NCBI GenBank assembly: GCA_016841825.1
Contig: JAENYK010000005.1
Location: 1-64,000, forward strand
DNA: 64,000 nucleotides
Reading direction: 5' to 3'
Origin: Halothermothrix sp.
GTDB taxonomy: Bacteria; Bacillota; Halanaerobiia; DY22613
Shown here: positions 43,291 to 51,444 of the stretch, one piece after another
Layout: every line of letters begins with the position of its first letter
Numbering within the stretch: position 1 is the first letter of the stretch
The notes under the pieces: model-generated
Database searches by the model: none
What the model was told of the DNA's origin: nothing
What the model saw: only the letters and a program-made list of their open reading frames with translations
Program-made: the position numbers and the translations under genes

Positions 43291-44340
43291 GTGAGGCTGG
43301 TAAATTTAAACGAAGTAACACCGGAGATGAAATTAGCCAGACCAATATATCATCAAGACAAGATCTTGTTAAATACCGATTGCACTAATCTTTATAAATA
43401 TAGAACACGACTAATTGATTTTGGAATTACTTATGTTTATGTTGAGGATGAGTTATCTGAGGGTATAAGCATTCAGGATGTAATCAAAGAGGAAACCAGA
43501 GAAGGCAGTAAAAAAATTCTCAGGGAAGTCCTCAAGGATTCCACTTTCAACCCAGTAATTGGAAAAAAGGTGCAAAAAGTGATTACAGATATGGTAGATG
43601 AAATTCTTTTTTATGATGATATTGTAGTTAATCTGATAGATATCAAATCTCATGATTCTTATACTTATGCCCATTCTGTTAATGTAGCGGTTCTGGCTTT
43701 AATTATGGGTAAAGCTCTACACTATACCCGGGAACGTTTGATCAAATTGGGAATCGGTGCACTGCTCCATGATGTTGGTAAAAGACTAATTCCCGTTGAA
43801 GTATTAAATAAGCCAGGGAAACTTACCGAAAAAGAGTTCCAGCAGATTAAAGAACATGCCAGATTAGGCTATGAGAATTTAAAAGATCAGGGCTTTATTA
43901 GTCCATTATCAAAGACTGTCGTTCTGTCTCATCATGAACGAATAGACGGTACGGGTTATCCCAAAGGATTAAAGGGAAGACAGATTCACGATTTTGCCAG
44001 GATTGTCGCTATTGCTGACGTTTTTGACTCATTAAACAGTGATCGGATATATCGCAAAAGATGGCCAACCCATAGAATCCTTGATTATATTCTGGCTAAT
44101 GTAGACTCTCAATTTGATCGATGTTACGTTAAAAAATTTTTTCGGCATATGGCGATATATCCCAATGGGACGATGGTTACTTTAAGTACAGGTCAGAAGG
44201 CTGTTGTTAAAGAACAGAATAAAAATTATCCAACAAAACCGATTGTCAAAATCTTTGAAGAGAACAATGGAATAAAAATGGTTAAAACTGTCGATTTGTT
44301 GGAAACCCTAAACATTGTTATTACCGATGCAGACCAGTAA
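43291..44340 (+). CDS. HD-GYP domain protein, likely c-di-GMP phosphodiesterase (349 aa)
   Basis: Predicted cyclic-di-GMP (or related dinucleotide) hydrolase. The catalytic domain has AHSVNVAVLALIMG, the HD pair in LLHDVGK (His160-Asp161), the downstream HHERIDGTGYPKGLKG (His214-His215 with GYP at 222-224), and IADVFDSLNSDRIYRK. The N-terminal 110 residues are a small non-catalytic domain (VNLNEVTPEMKLARPIY) that is common in clostridial HD-GYP proteins. I start at the GTG at 43291 after AAGGGGGGA; the frame is open to a TTG at 43264, which lies upstream of that element. It ends about 300 bp before the PKS. No cyclase (GGDEF) gene is nearby. Confidence 0.85.
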   Translation: MRLVNLNEVTPEMKLARPIYHQDKILLNTDCTNLYKYRTRLIDFGITYVYVEDELSEGISIQDVIKEETREGSKKILREVLKDSTFNPVIGKKVQKVITDMVDEILFYDDIVVNLIDIKSHDSYTYAHSVNVAVLALIMGKALHYTRERLIKLGIGALLHDVGKRLIPVEVLNKPGKLTEKEFQQIKEHARLGYENLKDQGFISPLSKTVVLSHHERIDGTGYPKGLKGRQIHDFARIVAIADVFDSLNSDRIYRKRWPTHRILDYILANVDSQFDRCYVKKFFRHMAIYPNGTMVTLSTGQKAVVKEQNKNYPTKPIVKIFEENNGIKMVKTVDLLETLNIVITDADQ

Positions 44341-44364
44341 AATATAATATCGAGAACCTTCTAA

Positions 44365-44466
44365 TGGTGTTAAAATATCTGGGTGTCTAAACTACTATCA
44401 GTCAGGAGAACACTTTCCGACGGTAAATTAGTAATTTGGTGTCCATTGATGAGATATTTTACACCA
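44365..44466 (+). other. Structured leader (long inverted repeat) before the PKS gene
   Basis: TGGTGTTAAAATATCT (44365-44380) pairs with AGATATTTTACACCA (44452-44466) with one bulged T, enclosing about 70 nt with minor hairpins (GGTGTC..., GAACAC...). No known riboswitch consensus was recognised. It lies 170 bp upstream of the PKS start and could be a 5' regulatory RNA element or the terminator-like end of the HD-GYP transcript. Confidence 0.4.
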
Positions 44467-44635
44467 TTTTCTCATTAATATGGTAGATAAATATATAATA
44501 TTTAACCAACTTAGAATTACAGAAAGGAATTTACGTCTTTTTGATAGAAATAACACATAATAGCAAACATTAAGTGTTATATCAGATATGGCATCAAAAC
44601 TTGTGTATTTGCTGGTTTACAAGGAGGGATTTTAA

Positions 44636-47600
44636 GTGGAATCACTCAAGAAATTTATTTATGATCAATTAGCGGCAGATAACTTATCAATAGCAGAAGC
44701 ACGTAAATTGCTTAAAGAACTGCAGACTAAATCAACAGGACCTACAGATGGGAATAAAGATATCGCAGTAATCGGCATAGCAGGAAGATTTGGCACAGCG
44801 GAGGATGTTACATCATTCTGGCAAGATCTATTGGAAGGTCAGGATTTTGTTACCCATCTGCCGGAAGCTCGTCAAGAAAGTGTTGCTGAATTTCTGGAAT
44901 TTAAAAACTTAACACGGGAAGATGTAATCATCAGGGAAGGTGGTTATTTAAGAGAAGTTGCTGATTTTGATCCTGATGTATTTGGAATTTCTGCCAGAGA
45001 AGCCAGTCTGTTAGATCCCAATCAGCGGTTATTTCTGGAGATAGCCTGGAAAGCGATAGAAGATGCTGGTTATGGTGGGGGTGCTCTAGCTGGATCAAAT
45101 ACTGGAATCTTTATCGGATTTAGTCAGGATTTTGGTGACCGTTATAAGCAGCTGATTAAACAGTACTCTCCTGCAATGCTGCCCATGGCTACTCTGGGTA
45201 ATATTAATTCAGTAATTGCAAGTCGACTGTCCTATCTGCTGAATTTAAAAGGGCCAGCTATGTTGATAGACACTGCCTGTTCTTCTTCGTTAGTAGCTGT
45301 ACATATGGCATGTCAAAGTATTCGTAATGGGGATTCTGATTTAGCCATCGCTGGTGGTGTAAAGATTTGGAATCTACCAGTGGAAGAGAAATCTGCCGGA
45401 GAATTTGGAGGGAATACTGGGCCAGGAATTGGCATCGAATCCAGTGATGGGAGATGCCACACCTTTGATGATAGTGCCAGTGGTGCAGGGTTTGGTGAGG
45501 GAGTAGGAGCAATCCTGTTGAAACCTTTGAAGCAAGCTCTGGCTGATAGAGATCCGATTTATGCGGTGATTAAAGGATCAGCGGTGAATCAGGATGGTAA
45601 GTCTATTGGAATTGCTGCTCCTAATGTATTGGCCCAGGAAGCAGTTTTGCAGAAAGCCTGGAAGAATGCTGATATTCCACCTGAGACTCTCTCTTATATT
45701 GAAGCCCATGGAACTGGAACAAGAATGGGTGATCCTATTGAGATTTATGCTATCCAGAATTCGTTTGAAAAATATACCAATAAAAAACAATTTTGTGCAG
45801 TAGGTTCAGTAAAATCAAATATTGGACATTTGGATCATGCAGCGGGTATTGTTGGGATGATTAAAGTGATTCTGGCGTTAAAGAATAGAATTTTACCGCC
45901 GAGTATTAATTTTGATCGACCAAACAAAGAGATTGATTTTATTAATTCTCCAGTTTATGTTAATGATAAGCTCCGTACCTGGCTGACGGATTCAGATATT
46001 CGGCGTGCCGGTATAAGTGCTTTCGGCTTAAGTGGTACTAACTGTCATATCGTATTAGAAGAACCGCCTGTTATTGAGTATGAAGAAGATTATAATGCGG
46101 TTAATATTTTAACACTCTCTGCTAATTCTGAAAGGGCATTAGAGAGGTTGGTCAATAAATTCGTATCATTTCTCAACCAGAAAGACTGCCCTAATCTGGC
46201 GAACCTTTGTTTTACAGTTAATACCGGAAGGGGAGATTATAAATATCGTCTGGCGATGATTGTTCAGGATACAACTGATTTATGGAACAAGTTGCAGTTG
46301 ATTGATGTCTCTAATCTAAAAACGATTGAAGATAAACGAATCTTTTGTGGTATTCTGGATCGGTCTCAATCTCAGCAGGGTATCTACACAGGAGATTATA
46401 CTAATTTGATAGAGGTGGCCCGAAGATATGTTCAGGGAGATTACCTTGACTGGAATCAAATGTACGGAGACAAAAGACTGCAGAGAATCAATCTGCCGAC
46501 GTATCAGTTTGATAATCAGAAATATTGGATAAAACCTGACAAATCGTCATTGAAGATTAATCAGTCATCATCTAATGATGAATTTTATCATCAAACCCGT
46601 TGGATTCCGCTGGATTTGAAAACCGAACAGAAGGTAGATTTGACCGGTACAGTAGTTATCCTGACAAATAATCAGGAAAACGAAGAACGGCTTTTTAAAC
46701 ATTTGCAGGATGAAAAAATACAGATTATCCGGGTACAACAAGGTCAATGTTATCAAAAGATCAATGAAAATCATTATATAATATCCGATTCACGCGGTGA
46801 ATATAGTACTTTATTTTCAGAATTAGCAGAACGAAATATCTCGGCAATTCTTCATCTGTTAACCTTTGATAATCAAGAAATTGACAGTGTTGGCGATTTA
46901 GAGACAGCTCAAAGTAGGGGATTTTATAGTTTGTTTTATATCATTAAAGCTCTGGAGCAGATTAATCTGAAAAATCAGATCCAATTATTGATAATCTCCG
47001 ATTATGCCCGTGCAGTTACTGGTTCTGAAGAAACAATAAAACCAGAAAATATTTGTGCATTGGGATTAGGCAAAGTGATCAATCAGGAGTCTTTTCAGAT
47101 CACCTGTAAATCTATTGATCTGGACAAACATACAGACCTTCAGGTGATAGTAAGTGAGATGATTACTATTACTAAGGATACTCAGATCGCGTATCGGAAT
47201 GGTCAAAGATTTGTTGAAGAGTTAAAATCTATCTCTGGCAAACTGGAACACAGAAATAAGCTGGTTCTAAAAGAAACAGGAGTCTATGTGATCACTGGCG
47301 GATTGGGAGGCATCGGTCTGGAGATAGGTAAATTGTTAGTTAGTCTGGGATCTAAGCAGGGTAAAAAGGTAAATTTGGCTCTGATTAGTCGCAGACCGTT
47401 ACCTCCCAGAGAAGTCTGGGATCAGATTTCGGATACTGATCCATTGTATGACAAACTCACAACCATTCTGCAGATGGAGGGTATGGGAGCAAATGTGGTC
47501 TATTATAGTGGGGACGTGGCAAATTATTCCCGGATGGAATTAATCATGCTTCAACTACGAAAACAGTTCACTAAGATCAATGGATTACTGCATACTGCTG

Positions 47601-48478
47601 GTGCTGCTGGAGATAAGCTTATGGTTAACAAAAGTTTTCAACAGATAAGAGAGGTTTTAACACCCAAGATAGCGGGAACCTGGATCTTAGATAAATTGAC
47701 CAGAGATGACACATTAGACTTTTTTGTATTATTCTCATCTATTAGTGCGGCTTTTGGAGGGCCTGGTCAGGGTGATTATGCAGCTGCTAATCTTTATCAG
47801 AATTCGTTTGCTGATTATCGTAACAGATTGGGTTTGTCTACTGTGGTGATCAATTGGACAGCCTGGAAAGAGGTCGGAATGGCCAGGAACTATCAGGTTA
47901 ATTGGGATGACCTGTTGTTAAAACCGTTATCAACGGCTCAGGGATTGGACTTATTTATTGAGATATTAGAACAGAATATTCAACATGTTATGGTCGGTCA
48001 GCTTAATTTATCAAATATCAGTAATCTGGCTGATAGATTACCCATACGTTTATCTTCTGAAATTAAGAGTGATGTAGTATATGGGCTGAATCAGACCAAA
48101 TTAGAAGAAGTGAAAGTTAAAGAGAAAACCGGAGCAATTGAAAGACAAATAGCAAAAATTTGGGGTAATGTCCTGGGTCTAAATGAACTGAGTGTTGATG
48201 ATAATTTTTATGATCTTGGAGGAGATTCGATTATTGCTTTGACTTTACTAAATGAGATTGATAAAGAATTTCCGGGGATTATGGATGTGACAGATCTCTT
48301 TTCTCAACCTACAGTTCGAAGTATAGCCAAACTAATTGCGATTAAAACCCGGGAACCCGTAAATTATGATCAAAATACCGATGAAAAACTACTAAACATA
48401 TTAGACCAATTGGAAAAAGGTGAGCTGTCTTCAGAAAAAGGTCTGGGATTATTACTGGATTTGGAGGAAAAGAGATAA
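44636..48478 (+). CDS. AT-less polyketide synthase, KS-KR-ACP (1280 aa)
   Basis: Monomodular type I PKS. Residues 1-30 are a helical docking-like start. KS (about 41-475) has DTACSSSL (Cys215), EAHGTGT (His358) and NIGHLDHAAG (His398). Residues 475-640 are a post-KS linker ending LPTYQFDNQKYW, with no acyltransferase domain. The KR (about 655-1130) has GGLGGIG near 888, Ser1035 in FSSIS and Tyr1048 in GDYAAANL; the Asp in HTAGAAGDKL hints at a B-type alcohol, weakly. ACP (about 1165-1240) has LGGDS with Ser1198. The C-terminal tail LLNILDQLEKGELSSEKGLGLLLDLEEK resembles a docking segment. The product would be one two-carbon extension reduced to a beta-hydroxyacyl-ACP, malonyl loading being in trans. 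GTG start after AAGGAGGG. Confidence 0.9.
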   Translation: MESLKKFIYDQLAADNLSIAEARKLLKELQTKSTGPTDGNKDIAVIGIAGRFGTAEDVTSFWQDLLEGQDFVTHLPEARQESVAEFLEFKNLTREDVIIREGGYLREVADFDPDVFGISAREASLLDPNQRLFLEIAWKAIEDAGYGGGALAGSNTGIFIGFSQDFGDRYKQLIKQYSPAMLPMATLGNINSVIASRLSYLLNLKGPAMLIDTACSSSLVAVHMACQSIRNGDSDLAIAGGVKIWNLPVEEKSAGEFGGNTGPGIGIESSDGRCHTFDDSASGAGFGEGVGAILLKPLKQALADRDPIYAVIKGSAVNQDGKSIGIAAPNVLAQEAVLQKAWKNADIPPETLSYIEAHGTGTRMGDPIEIYAIQNSFEKYTNKKQFCAVGSVKSNIGHLDHAAGIVGMIKVILALKNRILPPSINFDRPNKEIDFINSPVYVNDKLRTWLTDSDIRRAGISAFGLSGTNCHIVLEEPPVIEYEEDYNAVNILTLSANSERALERLVNKFVSFLNQKDCPNLANLCFTVNTGRGDYKYRLAMIVQDTTDLWNKLQLIDVSNLKTIEDKRIFCGILDRSQSQQGIYTGDYTNLIEVARRYVQGDYLDWNQMYGDKRLQRINLPTYQFDNQKYWIKPDKSSLKINQSSSNDEFYHQTRWIPLDLKTEQKVDLTGTVVILTNNQENEERLFKHLQDEKIQIIRVQQGQCYQKINENHYIISDSRGEYSTLFSELAERNISAILHLLTFDNQEIDSVGDLETAQSRGFYSLFYIIKALEQINLKNQIQLLIISDYARAVTGSEETIKPENICALGLGKVINQESFQITCKSIDLDKHTDLQVIVSEMITITKDTQIAYRNGQRFVEELKSISGKLEHRNKLVLKETGVYVITGGLGGIGLEIGKLLVSLGSKQGKKVNLALISRRPLPPREVWDQISDTDPLYDKLTTILQMEGMGANVVYYSGDVANYSRMELIMLQLRKQFTKINGLLHTAGAAGDKLMVNKSFQQIREVLTPKIAGTWILDKLTRDDTLDFFVLFSSISAAFGGPGQGDYAAANLYQNSFADYRNRLGLSTVVINWTAWKEVGMARNYQVNWDDLLLKPLSTAQGLDLFIEILEQNIQHVMVGQLNLSNISNLADRLPIRLSSEIKSDVVYGLNQTKLEEVKVKEKTGAIERQIAKIWGNVLGLNELSVDDNFYDLGGDSIIALTLLNEIDKEFPGIMDVTDLFSQPTVRSIAKLIAIKTREPVNYDQNTDEKLLNILDQLEKGELSSEKGLGLLLDLEEKR

Positions 48479-48510
48479 TTACTCTACAATTGAAAATTAA
48501 CTTATAAGAT

Positions 48511-48548
48511 TAAAAGATCTGGTATTTAGCCAGGTCTTTTAATTTTTA
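48511..48548 (+). terminator. Intrinsic terminator of the PKS transcript
   Basis: AAAAGATCTGG (48512-48522) pairs with CCAGGTCTTTT (48530-48540) with one G-T wobble, followed by AATTTTTATT. It separates the PKS from the DUF6385/glycosyltransferase block. Confidence 0.85.
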
Positions 48549-48626
48549 TTGCGGCAGCTATGATAGATCTAAGAATCAGTTTTTCACAAACTTTAATAGT
48601 ATTACAAAATCTTTGTGACAACAACA

Positions 48627-48635
48627 CATAAGTTA
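48627..48635 (+). promoter_or_regulatory. Weak sigma-K-like -10 motif before the DUF6385 gene
   Basis: CATAAGTTA fits the sporulation sigma-K -10 consensus CATAnnnTA, about 68 bp before the GTG start. No good -35 (AC) at the right distance was seen, and a vegetative-like TATAAT at 48661-48666 competes. It is recorded because the downstream locus contains a spore-coat-like domain. Confidence 0.25.
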
Positions 48636-48702
48636 AAATCACTATTTTAAAAAATTCGTATATAATATATTGAATCACAAAATTGAAGGGAGTGGGGATA
48701 TA

Positions 48703-49296
48703 GTGCCCAACTATAATGTTCGGAATTTAGATGTAAACCAATTAAAAAGTCAAATATATGGTACTTCAACTACAAATCCGGTGGCTACCGATGATGATGG
48801 ATTACTAGTTATCAGAAGCATTTCCGATTCGATTACAGTAAGTGTTACTGGAGATATTACAATTCGGGATCTGACAGCAGATAGCGACAGTATTTTGATA
48901 TATGGTTATGATGGTACAAATATTCAAGCGATTAGTACAGACACAGATGGTAATGTCAGAACTCATCTTACTGCAAGGGATTTTACAGAATTAAGTGACT
49001 TAGATTTGACCTCAGATGATACTTTTACAAATAGTACTTCCCGAAATACTTCTGAGTATTCGGTATATTCTTTTGCTATATATAATACTGGTAATACCAA
49101 TAGTATTGATGCTCAGTTAGAAGTTAGTCCTGATGATTCTATGTGGTCAGTGGATACTGGTCCAGTAACTATCAATGCCGGTAGTATGGATGTGTTCTTC
49201 CCGGCTAGTTTCTTAAAATATACCCGGATAGCCTATCAATCTACCAGTACCGGAAACGCATCTTCTCTTGATGTTTATTTCCAGGCTCAAGTATAA
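48703..49296 (+). CDS. DUF6385-type Ser/Thr-rich surface-like protein (197 aa)
   Basis: Acidic, Ser/Thr/Asn-rich, Lys-poor, beta-strand-type protein without a signal peptide or membrane segment, recognised from memory as DUF6385. The N-terminal part has short repeats of form DSI-V-G-I (SDSITVSVTGDITIRDL, SDSILIYGYDGTNI). The C-terminal part, YSFAIYNTGNTNSIDAQLEV, SPDDSMW and FLKYTRIAY, is clearly homologous to the C-terminal half of the protein at 57505-58248. I start at the GTG at 48703 behind GAAGGGAGTGGGG; the frame is open to a TTG at 48670. It heads a block of four glycosyltransferase genes, so it is the most likely glycan acceptor (inference). Confidence 0.75.
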   Translation: MPNYNVRNLDVNQLKSQIYGTSTTNPVATDDDGLLVIRSISDSITVSVTGDITIRDLTADSDSILIYGYDGTNIQAISTDTDGNVRTHLTARDFTELSDLDLTSDDTFTNSTSRNTSEYSVYSFAIYNTGNTNSIDAQLEVSPDDSMWSVDTGPVTINAGSMDVFFPASFLKYTRIAYQSTSTGNASSLDVYFQAQV

Positions 49297-49302
49297 ATTA
49301 AA

Positions 49303-49321
49303 GGGCCCCTTTCTGGGGCCT
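49303..49321 (+). other. GC-only hairpin between DUF6385 and the first glycosyltransferase gene
   Basis: GGCCCC-TTTCT-GGGGCC (49304-49320) is a 6-bp all-GC stem in AT-rich DNA, followed by TGAAAAA rather than a U-run. It could stabilise the DUF6385 mRNA 3' end or attenuate transcription into the glycosyltransferase genes, giving more acceptor than enzyme. Confidence 0.5.
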
Positions 49322-49343
49322 GAAAAATGTGAGGTGCAAAAGA

Positions 49344-51425
49344 GTGGAACAACCTAAGATTAGTCTTTGCATGATAGTAAAAAATGAAGAGAAGAATCTT
49401 CCCAGGTGTTTAAAAAGTGTTCAGAATATAGTTGATGAAATAATAATCGTTGATACAGGTTCGACAGATAGTACATTACAAATTGCTGATGAATATGGTG
49501 CACAGGTTACAGTCTATCCCTGGAAAAATAATTTTAGTCAGGCACGCAACATTGGTTTAGGTTTAGCCCGGGGTGAATGGATATTATATCTGGATGCAGA
49601 TGAAGAATTATCTCTACAAGCTCAAAAGGCGATCGGGAAACTGCTTAATTCACCGGAGATAGAAGGATACATAGTAGAGGTCGTTAATTATACGGGAAAA
49701 AGTGTGGATAGTTCGCGTCTTGTCCATCAAAATTGCCGACTTTTTCGTAATCGAAAAGAGTATCGTTTTATAGGTAAAATTCATGAACAAATTCTTCCAG
49801 CGATTTTAAAAAATCATTCAAATGCACAAATTTTAAAAACGGATCTCCAAATATATCATTATGGTTATATGGAAGGAGATGATAATCGGATTAGTAAAGT
49901 CCAGAGAAACATTAACATCTTAAAAAATGAATTAAGTGTTTTGAAAGAGAATTCGTTTCTGGAATATCATTTGGGCATTGCTTATTATGAATTAGGGGAG
50001 ACCAGGTTAGCACTGGAATGGTTGAAAAAGAGTTTTCAACATTTAAATCAAGGTTATGCTTTTGGTCCAACATTGGTTCGTAATATTGCATTATGTCTTT
50101 ACGATTTAGCGGAATATCGGGAAACCATAAGTTTTATTGAAAGGGAGATAAAAAATCATCCAGATTATACTGACCTTCATTATTTATCTGGATTGTGTTT
50201 TATAAAATTAAAAAATTATTCACGAGCGATCAAAGATTTTCAAAAATGTTTGCTGCTCGGTGAGGTATCGAGTAAATATACGACTACTTTTGGTACCGGG
50301 ACTTATCTCGCTTACTATAGTCTGGGTAGAGCCTATCATGGTTTATGTGATACTGAAAAAGCTATAAAAAATTATGTTGAAGCAATACATATTGAACCAT
50401 CTTTTACCGAGCCCTTATATCCATTGGTAAAATTGTTAAAGAAAAAATATCAGAATATTAATCTGGTGTTAAGTCATATTGAGACAGAATTTGACTTCGC
50501 AACAGATTATGGATTAGGGTTAATGGCTGACCTTTGCGGTATTCTTAGGGAAGACCAGCTTGCATTGAGTTATCTTGATAGAATTAAGGCCTCCGGAGAA
50601 CTCTCCAGAGATTTAAAAATATTATATGCCAAATCATTGTTGGGGTCCGGACGGTATAATGCGGCATATGACTATTTTAATAATTTTACTGTTCAAACTG
50701 AGCAGATGCAGGGATTAATTCTGGAATTATGTCTGGCTACCTGGTTGAAAAACCCCAGGGAGAGCATCCAGAAAATTAATGTCAATTTGTTAGAACTTTT
50801 GGATGTAAATGTTAAAAATGTTCTGTATAGTATTGATCAGCTATGGGCTTTAGATAAAGAACAGAGTGGAATTAAGAAATTCTTAAAAGATAAAGCTCAA
50901 CAGTTGGGATTTGGAGGAAAAGAAAATATATATATTCAATTAACAAAGCAAATTTCGACGAACCAGGAAGAATATGCAGATACTGTATTATATGTACTGG
51001 AAAAATGTCTACGCTATCGGGGAATTGAGTTATTTAAAAAATCTTCCAGATTGTTTTTGGAATTGAATATTGACCAATGGAAATTACATTTTTTTCTTGG
51101 CGAATTATATTATAAATATGAATACTATAATGAAGCATCAGATGAGTTTCTAAAAAGTCTCGAGTTCGGAGTACATAATGAACGCGTATATCACTACCTG
51201 GGAGAGATCTGCGAGCAGCGGGGATTGTTATCTGAAGCGGAAAATTTATATTGTCATGCATTGAATATGAATGATCATGTCCTGGAATATCATCTATCTG
51301 CTATTCGGGTGGCATTGAAAAGAACCCGCAGGGTTATTAAGCAAATAATCAAAATTATGCCCAGATCTAAAGATATTAATAATGAATTAAAAGTAATTGA
51401 CTATTGTTTACAAAAATTAGGGTAA
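49344..51425 (+). CDS. GT2 glycosyltransferase with TPR repeats, paralogue 1 (693 aa)
   Basis: SunS-like architecture. An N-terminal family-2 glycosyltransferase (about 5-230) has ISLCMIVKNEEKNLPRCLKS, IIIVDTGSTDST (nucleotide-binding), and LYLDADEE (D-x-D metal site), followed by GKIHEQILP. Residues about 240-690 are helical TPR-like repeats (YELGETRLALEWLKKSF, YSLGRAYHGLCDTEKAIKNYVEAI, KYEYYNEASDEFLKSL). Soluble enzyme; such proteins glycosylate proteins or peptides, the TPR part holding the acceptor. I start at the GTG at 49344 after GAGGTG; an upstream GTG at 49329 overlaps that element. It is the first of three paralogues in a row, sharing an operon with the acceptor candidate. Confidence 0.85.
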   Translation: MEQPKISLCMIVKNEEKNLPRCLKSVQNIVDEIIIVDTGSTDSTLQIADEYGAQVTVYPWKNNFSQARNIGLGLARGEWILYLDADEELSLQAQKAIGKLLNSPEIEGYIVEVVNYTGKSVDSSRLVHQNCRLFRNRKEYRFIGKIHEQILPAILKNHSNAQILKTDLQIYHYGYMEGDDNRISKVQRNINILKNELSVLKENSFLEYHLGIAYYELGETRLALEWLKKSFQHLNQGYAFGPTLVRNIALCLYDLAEYRETISFIEREIKNHPDYTDLHYLSGLCFIKLKNYSRAIKDFQKCLLLGEVSSKYTTTFGTGTYLAYYSLGRAYHGLCDTEKAIKNYVEAIHIEPSFTEPLYPLVKLLKKKYQNINLVLSHIETEFDFATDYGLGLMADLCGILREDQLALSYLDRIKASGELSRDLKILYAKSLLGSGRYNAAYDYFNNFTVQTEQMQGLILELCLATWLKNPRESIQKINVNLLELLDVNVKNVLYSIDQLWALDKEQSGIKKFLKDKAQQLGFGGKENIYIQLTKQISTNQEEYADTVLYVLEKCLRYRGIELFKKSSRLFLELNIDQWKLHFFLGELYYKYEYYNEASDEFLKSLEFGVHNERVYHYLGEICEQRGLLSEAENLYCHALNMNDHVLEYHLSAIRVALKRTRRVIKQIIKIMPRSKDINNELKVIDYCLQKLG

Positions 51426-51444
51426 ACAAATGGGGAGGGGAACA

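Noticed and set aside
46060-46560. Acyltransferase domain in the PKS
   Set aside because: Only a linker of about 165 residues is present, with no GHSxG or downstream AFH motif.
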